32,176 bases of DNA from Candidatus Scalindua sediminis (GTDB lineage Bacteria > Planctomycetota > Brocadiia > Brocadiales > Scalinduaceae). Every line of letters starts with the position of its first letter. Position 1 is the first letter of the stretch. Below the pieces are notes generated by a model that made no database searches, was not told where the DNA came from, and saw only the letters and a list, made by a program, of their open reading frames with translations. The DNA is taken from NCBI GenBank assembly GCA_008636105.1, contig VSDH01000030.1, positions 4,142 through 36,317 on the forward strand, given 5' to 3'. A program made the position numbers and the translations under genes. Shown one piece after another: positions 1 to 7,816 of this stretch.

Positions 1-135
1 TATCTAACTTATTTACCTTATCTAACTTATTTACCTTATCTAACTTATTTACCTTATCTAACTTATTTACCTTATCTAACTTATTTACCTTATCTTCTTT
101 ATTTACCTTATCTAACTTATTTACCTTATTTACCT
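1..135. repeat. 18-bp tandem repeat array (coding)
   Basis: The unit TATCTAACTTATTTACCT is repeated exactly at 1-18, 19-36, 37-54, 55-72 and 73-90, followed by a variant copy at 91-108, an exact copy at 109-126 and a half unit at 127-135. The unit length is six codons, so copy-number changes keep the leftward frame open. The array continues beyond the window edge. It has no spacers, so it is not CRISPR. Confidence 0.95.
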
Positions 136-178
136 TATCTTTCTTAACTTTGTTACCTTTCTTTAATTTTTCTGCCAT
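1..178 (-). CDS. Partial Lys-rich protein with hexapeptide repeats (N-terminus only)
   Basis: A leftward reading frame opens at an ATG at 176-178 and runs off the left edge without a stop. It is preceded by a purine-rich Shine-Dalgarno-like stretch (GAGGAAAGAAAGGGG) about 8 bases upstream. The protein begins MAEKLKKGNKVKKDKVNKVN and then repeats the hexapeptide K-V-N-K-L-D at least seven times, with one K-E-D variant, encoded by exact 18-bp tandem repeats. The composition is extreme: about one third lysine, with hydrophobic residues every third position. No family is recognised. It could be a basic nucleic-acid-binding or surface protein with a repetitive rod. The C-terminal part is missing, so function cannot be called. 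The intact frame across all copies and the RBS argue that it is a real gene. Confidence 0.6.
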   Translation of the reverse strand, partial: MAEKLKKGNKVKKDKVNKVNKLDKVNKEDKVNKLDKVNKLDKVNKLDKVNKLDKVNKLD

Positions 179-655
179 AGTTATAGCCCCTTTCTTTCCT
201 CTTTAGATTCTTCCAAAATTAACCCATACAATTCAATAGTCGGTTTGAAATAACTAGTTAATGTACCATGATATATGGCAAATCTTATTCCTTTTTAGTT
301 CAAGGGCAGTTTTTTTTAAAAAAACTTAAGTGTAATACCGTCAGTGTTGCTAAATTTAATTTTTACTTTGTTCTAAGTCATTTATTATATACTTATTACG
401 TGTATCTGAGGTTTAAACCTACAATACAGGTTAATTTTTTCACATCACTGTAATTTAGTACTTCGACTGTTGAAAATAAAGACATATGTCTAAAAAATAA
501 ACATCTTTACGATCAAATCTCACTGGATTGTATATCAAAATTGGTTGATTGCTTGGAAAGATTTAATAAAGATGAGATAGGCTTCTTGGTGCTGCCTGCC
601 TGACGATTAGTTTGGCGTGTATCGAGTGTCTTTTTTTAACGGCCGCTGTCTCTAT
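179..655. other. Intergenic region, 477 bp
   Basis: AT-rich spacer between the divergent-side leader of the repeat protein and the end of the small membrane protein gene. It contains no convincing gene; the open frame at 268-453 has no RBS and an unbiased composition. Near its right end, 592-622 carries a degenerate piece (TGACGATTAGTTTGGCG) of the GC-rich dispersed repeat seen again near 1981-2016 and 12434-12460. Confidence 0.6.
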
Positions 656-1045
656 TTACATACCATCCGGCATGAAAACTGTAAAAAGATATATGGCAAT
701 ACCGATAATCGACAACATTCCTAATACTATCAGGGTAAGCCTGAACCTGTCTTCTTCACGACGATATCTTCTAGAATTGATCATAATTCCAACGGTGCTT
801 ACACAAACTCCAAAAATCACTAAGTAGAAAAGGTAGCCAATTAATGTTTGGTTCCAAGTATTACTCACTTCAGCTCCCGAAGCTCTGATGAGGATTTTTT
901 CAGCTTCTGGTTTTGCCCTGTCAATGATAAACATAGCCGCAAACATCAAAACCCAGCTGATACCACCAAGCCATGCAAGTATCCTAACCCAAAAATCTGG
1001 CCCACTGCGCCTATCAATTTTTTTTCTAGTATTAGTCAATGTCAT
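656..1045 (-). CDS. Small membrane protein, three predicted TM helices
   Basis: 129 residues of unknown function. After a basic N-terminus (MTLTNTRKKIDRRSG) there are three hydrophobic segments at about residues 22-42, 65-88 and 103-124, with a basic and acidic loop (RRYRREEDRFR) between the second and third. This predicts an inner-membrane protein without a catalytic motif I can see. The ATG at 1045 has a GGGAG Shine-Dalgarno sequence about 8-9 bases upstream. The gene starts 21 bases after the stop of the YSC84-like lipoprotein gene, so the two probably share a transcript and may act together at the envelope. Real gene: high confidence; function: unknown. Confidence 0.8.
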   Translation of the reverse strand: MTLTNTRKKIDRRSGPDFWVRILAWLGGISWVLMFAAMFIIDRAKPEAEKILIRASGAEVSNTWNQTLIGYLFYLVIFGVCVSTVGIMINSRRYRREEDRFRLTLIVLGMLSIIGIAIYLFTVFMPDGM

Positions 1046-1066
1046 TTATATATCTCCCGATTGGCA

Positions 1067-1639
1067 TTAAAAATTTAAATCCTTATGTTTCCAGTATTTG
1101 GTGCCTTGAAGCGTGGCCTGTAAAGCGGCTCCAGACTCTGTTAATTGATATGTGATAATATCAAGGTCTACTGATTTTACCGCAGAAAAAGCATCACCTT
1201 TATCACCAGATTTAAGGGCCGCATCCGCCTGGCCGCCAAACTCCCAGCCTTTCTCAACGAATTTTTCCATATCCTCACGCTTTCTGAAAATAATCACGAC
1301 TCGGAAATCCTTCAAACCAAGTCCAAACCCACCTCCCACGGTCATCATATTCATATAGGTGGGTTTCTTGTCTTTATTGTCAATGATCACCCCATAACCG
1401 CTTCCGGTACTCAGGAGAAATATATGGCTACCGATTTTGCTAAAGACACCGTATCCAGCAGCCTTTTTGATTTGTTCTTTTGCAATAGGTTTGTCATCAT
1501 AAAGGCGTGCGAGCGTCTCATCCCTCATATCAAGAACATACTGCCTCTGTTCAGCGATAGTATTCCCCTTAATCGTCGCACATCCGGCAAATAAGATTAT
1601 CGCCAAAAGAATTATTAAGATATCGTTAGTGAATTTCAT
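1067..1639 (-). CDS. YSC84/SYLF-domain-like lipoprotein
   Basis: I place the start at the ATG at 1637-1639, giving 190 residues; the frame is open further upstream to 1777, but only this ATG has a good RBS (AAGGAG, 8 bases upstream) and is followed at once by a signal peptide. The signal ends in a lipobox, LFAGC, with the modified Cys at residue 20. The mature part has the features of the SYLF (YSC84) lipid-binding family: K-A-A-G-Y-G-V-F near residue 60, then S-G-Y-G-V-I and M-T-V-G-G-G-F-G-L-G-L-K, and a region of V-I-I-F. In that family these proteins bind lipids or associate with membranes; the exact ligand here is not known. It is the first gene of a likely pair with the downstream small membrane protein. 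Confidence 0.8.
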   Translation of the reverse strand: MKFTNDILIILLAIILFAGCATIKGNTIAEQRQYVLDMRDETLARLYDDKPIAKEQIKKAAGYGVFSKIGSHIFLLSTGSGYGVIIDNKDKKPTYMNMMTVGGGFGLGLKDFRVVIIFRKREDMEKFVEKGWEFGGQADAALKSGDKGDAFSAVKSVDLDIITYQLTESGAALQATLQGTKYWKHKDLNF

Positions 1640-2034
1640 GCATATTTCTCCTTGTACTGATGTGTATAAAAAGTTAGTGTCTGCGAAACGTGTGCCATTA
1701 TTATTAAATTCTTCCTTCCAAGTAGTACTTTGCCTAACATATAATGAAACATACCTGCTACACTCATATAACTGCATTTTCCATGCCCTTTTTGCCTTTT
1801 CGAAATTCGCCTAGGAATTCATTTTAGTGTATCATCAAGTAGTGGTAAGTTTTCTTTCGACCAATGTATGTACAAAACTACATCACTGATAAATCATTTT
1901 TATTCATTAAAATGCCAACCTTACTAATCACAGCAAGTTGTGTTTGGTACGCTTCGTTCACTCTCATTGATTAGTGGCTTCGGTGTCTGGCGGGCGACGG
2001 GTTGTTTGGCGGGTTCCTATTTATACCAAATAAA
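1640..2034. other. Intergenic region, 395 bp, with GC-rich repeat piece
   Basis: No supported gene. It should contain the promoter of the leftward lipoprotein gene. At 1981-2016 a GC-rich stretch (GGCGGGCGACGGGTTGTTTG followed by GCGGG) stands out from the AT-rich surroundings and shares about 20 bp of similarity with 12434-12456. It lies just past the 3' end of the PilZ gene. Confidence 0.6.
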
Positions 2035-2652
2035 TTATGCTCCGGCTGCTGACAGAAAGTCAAAAAGTCTTTCTTGCGTTTCAATGTCCATATTGTTAAA
2101 TTCAACCCCGATGTTTACGTTATCGGTATCTTCTTTGATGTATTTTTCTTTTCCTGTTGCGGTAAGTATTTTTTCTACTCCAGGTAATTGGAAACTTACA
2201 CCGATTTCATTGTCCACATCCAATAGCCCAGTGCTGTTTTCAATTTTTAACTTTTCTACAGTGACTTGACATCCTCCTCTACTGATATCAGCAATGGTTA
2301 CCTCTATTGTGTTGTCTGCAACTTTTACATTAGCAGGTAGATAACTATCGATTCTTTTATGAGCACGAAGATTATGATTTTCAATCTTCTCTGGGTACTC
2401 AAGGACGACTATTTTTACTGGATAATGAATAACGTGGCTTATGCAAGACTTGAAGCCGCATACAGCGCCCTTATGCATGTATATGACGATAACGGTGTTT
2501 CCTTCATATAGCAAATTTGAGACATTGCTCATATATTGAAGAGGAGGCATCTTTATGAATAAGTGCTTGCCTTCTTCTACTCCCATCAGTTCACTTGTTA
2601 GTCGACTCTGTGCTCCTTCAATTTGAATTTTTAATGTGGTGCCAATTATCAT
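2035..2652 (-). CDS. PilZ-domain c-di-GMP-binding protein (YcgR-like)
   Basis: 205 residues with the two-domain layout of YcgR-type flagellar-brake proteins. Residues 1-100 form a beta-rich N-terminal PilZN/YcgR-type domain (KHLFIKMPP, GNTVIVIYMHKGAVCGFKS). Residues 100-205 are a PilZ domain. Both c-di-GMP contact motifs are visible: R-A-H-K-R (RxxxR type, near residue 97-101) and D-I-S-R-G-G (D/NxSxxG type, near residue 123-128). PilZ proteins of this class sense c-di-GMP and change motility or surface behaviour through a protein partner. No flagellar gene lies nearby, so the partner is unknown. A second, frameshifted PilZ gene lies at 5394-5754, and a MASE1 sensor and a pilin-like gene lie within 7 kb, suggesting surface regulation. 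Confidence 0.88.
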   Translation of the reverse strand: MIIGTTLKIQIEGAQSRLTSELMGVEEGKHLFIKMPPLQYMSNVSNLLYEGNTVIVIYMHKGAVCGFKSCISHVIHYPVKIVVLEYPEKIENHNLRAHKRIDSYLPANVKVADNTIEVTIADISRGGCQVTVEKLKIENSTGLLDVDNEIGVSFQLPGVEKILTATGKEKYIKEDTDNVNIGVEFNNMDIETQERLFDFLSAAGA

Positions 2653-2902
2653 AGATACGCATCACGCCTAACGATATGATTATTTTCTGAGGATCTCGTC
2701 CTAGATTATACTGACCTTATACAGTTATTTATTACCGCATCAGCAAGATTTGCTTTGTACAGCTTCTAGCAAATTAAAAGATTAATCAAGAGGAAAGATA
2801 ATCAAAAAGATAGCCCTGATGGATTGGATCACTTGTAATAGAAAAAATTGTCTTTCCCTTTTTTCGCTAATTGAAATATGAAGGTTTTGCCCTTGCCTCT
2901 TG

Positions 2903-3691
2903 CTATTCCGGATTATATGCCCAGGTTGGTACGCCAAATATGCTATTTGAATTTATTATTTTTTCAAAACTTCCATCACCATCATTATCAATTATCACAT
3001 AATCTACAGGCTTTTTATTATCACTATCAATGCCATATGAATATATTTTATCATCGACTGACAAAACCTGAATTCGGCCTCCATCATGTGTTATATACAT
3101 TCTCAGTCTTGATTCTTTATCCGGTTTTTTTTTATTAACGTTTATTTTTTTGTCAAAAACTAATTTCAACCCGCTTATGTCGGGAACTTTGTATACATTT
3201 AATTTTTTAGTCAGATGATCAATCCATTTTTTTGTGCCGGAGTGGTGGGGTCTTTGTTCGGCACTTTTTAAAATATAACTTAATGCTTTAGATAATTCAT
3301 TATTATTAAAATATGCAATTCCTAAATTATATTGAGTTCCAGGTTCGTTTGGCTCTAATTCTAAGGAACGAACATATGCGGTAATTGCCTCTTTAAACCT
3401 TCCTTTATTTTTATAAGCTAGACCTAAACTATTATAAAAAATAAAACTTTTATTATTCTTATTATATCTATGTGGTTCAAGTAAGGCTATGACTTCATCC
3501 GGATTTTTATTTGGATTTAACTCCTCAGAACGATGCGCTAATGCCTCATAATCAACAGTACTAACTTCTTTCTCTTCTGCATTAAGTATGCCCGCCCGTG
3601 CCGGTACGGACGGGTAAGAAAAGAGCAATGTTGATAATGTTGTAATAATGATTATTTTCATTTTTTTAGCAAGGGTTGATTTATATTTCAT
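2903..3691 (-). CDS. Exported TPR protein with C-terminal DxDxDG loop
   Basis: 262 residues. The N-terminus has a basic stretch and hydrophobic core (residues 11-25), with a likely signal-peptidase site after A-R-A (residue 33). Two to three tetratricopeptide repeats occupy about residues 80-155 (F-Y-N-S-L-G-L-A-Y-K-N-K-G-R-F-K-E-A-I and Y-N-L-G-I-A-Y-F-N-N-N-E-L-S-K-A-L), typical protein-interaction helices. The C-terminal part is beta-rich and includes D-N-D-G-D-G-S-F-E (near residue 237), an EF-hand or dockerin-like calcium loop. Two starts are possible, at residue 1 or residue 11; neither has a clear RBS. The codons for Y-P-S-V-P-A-R-A-G coincide with a GC-rich hairpin at 3591-3614. Probably periplasmic; specific role unknown. 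Confidence 0.8.
   Translation of the reverse strand: MKYKSTLAKKMKIIIITTLSTLLFSYPSVPARAGILNAEEKEVSTVDYEALAHRSEELNPNKNPDEVIALLEPHRYNKNNKSFIFYNSLGLAYKNKGRFKEAITAYVRSLELEPNEPGTQYNLGIAYFNNNELSKALSYILKSAEQRPHHSGTKKWIDHLTKKLNVYKVPDISGLKLVFDKKINVNKKKPDKESRLRMYITHDGGRIQVLSVDDKIYSYGIDSDNKKPVDYVIIDNDGDGSFEKIINSNSIFGVPTWAYNPE
3591..3614. repeat. GC-rich palindrome inside a coding region
   Basis: CCCGCCCGT, a 6-base loop, then ACGGACGGG: a 9-bp stem with one mismatch. It is much more GC-rich than the flanking DNA and lies inside the TPR protein gene, where it encodes the signal-peptide cleavage region. It resembles the hairpin at 12397-12430. Confidence 0.75.
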
Positions 3692-3952
3692 GATGTGGTC
3701 ATATTCACACTTTTAATGGTCGGTGTTCCTATTTGCGCATCAAAGATAGTCCTGTTTAACAGTCTCTTTTCCTAATTATTCTAATCTGCTCTTTTTTAAA
3801 TATAAATGTATCAATATTTTCATTTTTTTATATACTAATTTTATTAATACGTAAATAGAAATATGATTGTACTGCACCCCTTTTATCAAATATCTTTTTG
3901 CATATTATTGAAATTTCATTTAAATTTTTCAGGAATAAGGAGTAATAGATTT

Positions 3953-5101
3953 ATGAAATCAAAAAGTAATATACTTAATCTTTTGCTGGCAGTTGTGTTT
4001 TTATTTATGATTTTAGAGACAGGTTGTTCTACATCAGTAAAAAAACCATTTCTATCGCCAATAGAACCAGGAATTGGTCTGTCAGAAATTTCAGACCCAA
4101 GCCAATTTCCTGATTTCAGCGATGATTATGGCAAAGAAATTTTGTTATTCTCAATAAATAACAGCATAACTTATTTTAAACGAATCAAGTCCTACCCACC
4201 TGTCTTCAATTCAATAGGCTTTTCTCCTGAAAAACAAATAGAAACACTAAAATTTTTCAGGGAAGGTTACCTTCGATGTAAAAATTCTAAGGAGTTGAAC
4301 GAATTTATCGCTAAAAATTTCAGGATATTTCAGACTATTGGAAAAAAATACGAGGGAGAAGTCCATTTTACCGGTTACGGGACTCCCATTTACGATGGAA
4401 GTCTAACGCAAACAGAAACGTTTCGTTATCCGCTTTATAAGAAACCTGCTGATTTTAGAAGACCGTATTTTACCCGGCGTGAAATTGAAGAACGTAATCT
4501 GCTAAAGGGCAATGAGATCGCCTATCTCAAATCAAAATTGGATGCCTATCTCATCCATGTTCAGGGCTCTGCCCAACTCAATCTTCCATCTGGTCAAAAG
4601 CTTTATGTAGGATATGCTGCAAATTCAGGACATGAATATACAAGTATTGGCCGTCTATTAGTTATGGACGGCAAGATACCAGAAGAAGATTTGACCCTTT
4701 CTACACTACTAAGCTATTTTGAACAGCGTCCCGACGAGTTGGATTATTATCTCAAGCAAAACGCTCGCTATATCTTTTTCAAACGAGTTATTTATGCAAT
4801 GCCCCACGGTTCTATAGGCGTGCCTGTCACTTCGATGCGGAGTATAGCAACCGATAAAAAAGTCCTGCCACCAGGCGGGTTGGCCTTTGCCGTTATTGAA
4901 ACAAAAAGATCAAGAATCATCAGTTGGTTTCAGAAGAAGGGGCAAGTAGAAAAATCATTCTTTGTTTTGGATCAGGATACTGGAAGCGCTATCAAGACGC
5001 CCGCCAGAGCCGATGTGTACTTTGGAATAGGCGATGAAGCTATGCACAAGGCGGGAAGTCTAAATACTTATGGCAAGCTCTACTACCTTCTAAAACGGTA
5101 A
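3953..5101 (+). CDS. mltA: Membrane-bound lytic murein transglycosylase A
   Basis: 382 residues when started at the ATG at 3953, which has an AAGGAG Shine-Dalgarno sequence 10 bases upstream and is followed by a lipoprotein signal with the lipid-modified Cys at residue 25 (L-E-T-G-C). The frame is open upstream to 3863, but that part has no RBS. Family-wide MltA blocks are visible: F-T-G-Y-G-T-P, V-Q-G-S-A-Q-L, G-Y-A-A-N-S-G-H-E-Y-T-S-I-G, P-H-G-S-I-G-V-P-V-T-S-M-R-S-I-A and, at the C-terminus, D-Q-D-T-G-S-A-I-K with F-G-I-G-D-E-A. The catalytic Asp should be D342 of the D-T-G motif. MltA cleaves the MurNAc-GlcNAc bond of peptidoglycan and leaves a 1,6-anhydro end. Expected place: periplasmic face of the outer membrane. 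It is a single-gene unit. Confidence 0.95.
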   Translation: MKSKSNILNLLLAVVFLFMILETGCSTSVKKPFLSPIEPGIGLSEISDPSQFPDFSDDYGKEILLFSINNSITYFKRIKSYPPVFNSIGFSPEKQIETLKFFREGYLRCKNSKELNEFIAKNFRIFQTIGKKYEGEVHFTGYGTPIYDGSLTQTETFRYPLYKKPADFRRPYFTRREIEERNLLKGNEIAYLKSKLDAYLIHVQGSAQLNLPSGQKLYVGYAANSGHEYTSIGRLLVMDGKIPEEDLTLSTLLSYFEQRPDELDYYLKQNARYIFFKRVIYAMPHGSIGVPVTSMRSIATDKKVLPPGGLAFAVIETKRSRIISWFQKKGQVEKSFFVLDQDTGSAIKTPARADVYFGIGDEAMHKAGSLNTYGKLYYLLKR

Positions 5102-5393
5102 AGTAACAAACAAATTCCTCAAGACAAATTTCAAAGTTGAGGCCTTACATTACCTGATGGATTGAATCATTTTTCAAACAATTAAGTATAGTGTTTACCC
5201 GATCCGTCCCTGTTCACACCAAGAATACTATTGTTTTAAATCAAGAGAAACTTTATTTCATATTTATAAATGACGGTCTGTATATAATTTGGAGTGTGAT
5301 GGGATAAAGGTAATAAAGCGTAAAAGGCCTTGACGCTCTATTACGATAGTGATAATATCTGCATACTTACCCGTAAAAAGTAGGGAGTCTCCT

Positions 5394-5754
5394 ATGTATA
5401 ATGGCCCAGAAAAAAGGCAATATAAAAGAATAGAAAAACCTTTTACAGCAAGATTCCGAATTAGATCAGGTAGTGCCAAAGAGAGGGAATCCGATGATTG
5501 GGATTCAGTTACTTTGATGAACTTAAGCGTAGGAGGTACTTTTTTTTTATAGGAAAGATTTAGGAATTGACACACTCCTGGATTTAGAAATAGATGTGTC
5601 TAAATCCACGTCTCCCATAAATTGTGTTGGGAAAACAACCAGTAGTGATAAACTTCAGCCTGCTTCTTCGTTTTGTATCGCAATCAGTTTCATTGATATT
5701 GGAGAACAAGAGAAAGAACTGATTAACAAAATGGCTGAAGGAATGTTTAGATAG
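5394..5754 (+). pseudogene. PilZ-domain protein gene, frameshifted at a 9-T run
   Basis: The first frame starts at the ATG at 5394 (GGGAG Shine-Dalgarno at 5383-5387) and reads M-Y-N-G-P-E-K-R-Q-Y-K-R-I-E-K with the PilZ RxxxR-type motif (R8 to R12), then L-M-N-L-S-V-G-G-T-F-F (the NxSxxG motif) before a stop at 5550-5552. The break is a run of nine T at 5540-5548. Removing one T joins it to a second open stretch (Y-R-K-D-L-G-I-D-T-L-L-D-L-E-I-D ... F-C-I-A-I-S-F-I-D-I) that ends at 5752-5754 and is clearly the rest of a PilZ domain, about 119 residues in total. The two halves fit the family so well that the break is recent, a sequencing error, or bypassed by slippage. When intact it should bind c-di-GMP. 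Confidence 0.8.
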
Positions 5755-6126
5755 AAAAAACAACGCCTTCCTGGCATTACTACAACCCATTTCCTTCCTT
5801 CTTAGAATCCTCTAATTGCTTTTACATTTACTTCTTCTTCTCTTTTTAAGCAAGGATTGCTTTTTAATGAAATGTGATAAAAGAGGGTCTTAACTATCCT
5901 TTGCCGATAGTCATTATAAATGTACGCTTAAGTTTTGCAATATAAATTCATATGGAAGACGTCCCGCCAACCTGCCCGCCAATGCCCGTTTGCCAGCCCG
6001 ACTATCATTCTGGCGAGGACATTGTAATTTGAAATTTGTTTGATATTTGGAATTTGGTTTGGGGGAGGGGAGATATGAAGGAAAAATCGTTTTAGTCTTG
6101 ATATTAATACCTAATTTCTTGGGTTT
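5755..6126. other. Intergenic region, 372 bp, repeat-rich
   Basis: No gene is supported. It holds one copy of a dispersed repeat (5909-5948), a GC-rich stretch at 5963-6017 with several CCCGCC and GCCCG words, and a degenerate AT-rich direct repeat at about 6021-6059 built from AATTTG/AATTTGG words. It lies between the broken PilZ gene and the 3' end of the MASE1 gene. Confidence 0.6.
5909..5948. repeat. Dispersed repeat, copy A
   Basis: AGTCATTATAAATGT, two bases, then GCTTAAGTTTTGCAATAT: almost identical to 9651-9690 (copy B). Both copies are followed by GC-richer or coding DNA and both lie at 3' sides of genes. A weaker relative (TAAGTTACGCAACATGAA) occurs near 9988-10005. Confidence 0.7.
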
Positions 6127-7170
6127 CTACTTAATCAATTGCATTTGAGAATTTTCAAATTCAGTTTCTTCCATTCTATTCGATAACTTATCCTCAAGCA
6201 CGGGTATGCGTTTTTCCAGAGATTCATTGTGTAATTTCAACTCTTCTTCCACTCGATTGCGCCTGGTGGTGCTTGGTACTATTATCACTGCTGTAAGCAT
6301 CATCACACCAAGATATGCTTGTAACCAAAAAATGTATTCGGCAGCTTTTTCACCGTGAGAGGTCATTGGGCCATGACCATGAATTGTGTGCCAAATAGCT
6401 ATCGAGACGATAATCATTGACCCACTGAAAGCGCCCCACATACCAAATCGCACGACTGCCCAAACCAGAAAAGGAAAAACAAGGTATAAGAGCGGATGAA
6501 CATACTCTCCAGATGGTTTAAAAATAAGAATGGAAGCTATTACCAGGCAGATAAACAATAACACCATCTCAGCATAACGAGTGAAACTCATCTTGATTAA
6601 GGTAGAATAAATATCTTTCCATGCCAGGAGTGTCGGTGTTACTATGAGAACCCCAAGTGTATGTGCAAGCCACCAAATACGCCACGCCCTCGGAAAAACG
6701 GCCAAATCGGTTGTCACTGCAAAAAATCCCGCACCAATTAATGCACCAGCAGCGGTAGCTAAGAGAACCGCAATCACGGCTATTCCCAATACTTCCTTAA
6801 ATCTTTTCAAAGTAATCGGTGTGCCCATTATGCCCTGCAAAACCCAGGCGCTAATAAACGCCTCAGTGCAGTTAGCAATGACATGCCCCAGGTTAACCGT
6901 TAAACTATTACCGATTATTACGTTTGTTACTAAATAGGTAAGAAGCACTGTAGGTATGATGTACTTCCAAAAACGACGTTCGCTCAATAATAGAAAAGCC
7001 AGGAGTAGGCCGCTTGGTGGCCAGAATACGGTAACACCTTTAGATTGAACAAAAAAAAGGCTAAGCCTGGCACATAGAAAATAAGATAATGCAATCAGTC
7101 CTATCCAAAGATAAGGCCATAGAATACTTTTTTTTGTATCGGAAAGCTGATTGGGGGATGACTTTCCCAT
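6127..7170 (-). CDS. MASE1-domain membrane sensor without output domain
   Basis: 347 residues. Residues 18-305 form about eight transmembrane helices with the hallmarks of the MASE1 sensory domain: F-W-P-P-S-G-L-L-L-A-F near residue 50, then a long set of hydrophobic helices and W-W-L-A-H-T-L-G-V-L-I-V-T-P near residue 170. MASE1 domains usually sit in front of GGDEF, histidine kinase or PAS modules. Here only a short charged coiled coil follows (about 305-347, E-E-E-L-K-L-H-N-E-S-L-E-K), then a stop and repeat-like noncoding DNA. It could be a truncated kinase or cyclase, or a stand-alone sensor that works through a partner. No partner gene is adjacent. Its closeness to two PilZ genes is suggestive only. 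Confidence 0.85.
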   Translation of the reverse strand: MGKSSPNQLSDTKKSILWPYLWIGLIALSYFLCARLSLFFVQSKGVTVFWPPSGLLLAFLLLSERRFWKYIIPTVLLTYLVTNVIIGNSLTVNLGHVIANCTEAFISAWVLQGIMGTPITLKRFKEVLGIAVIAVLLATAAGALIGAGFFAVTTDLAVFPRAWRIWWLAHTLGVLIVTPTLLAWKDIYSTLIKMSFTRYAEMVLLFICLVIASILIFKPSGEYVHPLLYLVFPFLVWAVVRFGMWGAFSGSMIIVSIAIWHTIHGHGPMTSHGEKAAEYIFWLQAYLGVMMLTAVIIVPSTTRRNRVEEELKLHNESLEKRIPVLEDKLSNRMEETEFENSQMQLIK

Positions 7171-7816
7171 AATGTTTTAATCTTTGTATTTCAAAAGTAC
7201 GCGAAAGGGTTAAGGTTTTATTAATAGTACCATTGATATATGCCAATAGTGCTAACAACCTTATGACATAAGCATTATCGGTGAAATTCGCTTGAACTAA
7301 AGTATTTAACTGGATTTACTCTTAAACTCCTTTTGTACGCATCTTATCATACTGCTTTTTTAAACTTTATTTGCCTTTGAAATATTGATAGCACATAACA
7401 CGATTTTCATGCCAAAATGCATTGGGAAGCAAATATTGTTATAAGTTGTGATATACATAAGCCTTAGGGATTTAGTTTTTAGGTAATGGCAATTCTTTTG
7501 TTGTAAAAGAGGTAATGTGTTTAATTTTTTTACAATATCTAGCAATAGCTGATAGGATAGATGCTAGATACTAGAAACAAGAAACATGAAGATGGAAGCA
7601 AGTAGCAGACTAAAAGTAGGCAATAGGCAGTAGACAAAAAGGAAAGAAACATGAAGACAGAAATAAGAAGCAAGATTCTGGTCGCCCGAGGCGCCACTCG
7701 GAGCAACTTCCCTGCCTGTCCCCGCCTGCCGTCGGGCAGGGGCAGACAGGAAGGCCCAACTCCCGCCAGAACGATGTAGGGCTGGCAGTCGGGATGCTTT
7801 GATATAATAATAAATC
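7171..7816. other. Intergenic region, 646 bp, repeats and large hairpin
   Basis: No gene is supported. 7579-7608 and 7644-7674 are purine-rich direct repeats with an identical 14-bp core (AAGAAACATGAAGA). 7680-7795 is strongly GC-rich and contains a long imperfect hairpin (see 7711-7757). The left part should hold the promoter of the MASE1 gene, but I see no clear consensus hexamers. Confidence 0.6.
7711..7757. repeat. GC-rich imperfect hairpin
   Basis: CCTGCC, a GTCG loop and GGCAGG form a perfect inner stem of 6 bp. Outside it CTGTC pairs with GACAG after an internal mismatch. It lies beyond the 3' end of the leftward pilin-like gene but lacks a T run on either strand, so it is more likely a repeat element than an intrinsic terminator. 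Confidence 0.6.

Noticed and set aside
1..135. Repeat array considered as CRISPR
   Set aside because: Copies are directly adjacent with no spacers, the unit is 18 bp, and the array is coding.
268..453. 61-residue rightward frame
   Set aside because: No RBS, no recognisable composition or motif; AT-rich spacer.
1940..2269. 109-residue rightward frame
   Set aside because: Antisense shadow of the PilZ gene and its GC-rich 3' spacer; no RBS.
5117..5142. CCTCAA/TTGAGG hairpin after mltA as a terminator
   Set aside because: Only a 6-bp stem with a 14-base loop and no T run after it.
5264..5575. 103-residue leftward frame
   Set aside because: Antisense to the PilZ gene, whose motifs on the plus strand are clear.
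7360..7545. 61-residue leftward frame in the 7171-7816 spacer
   Set aside because: No RBS and no family features; low-complexity AT-rich region.
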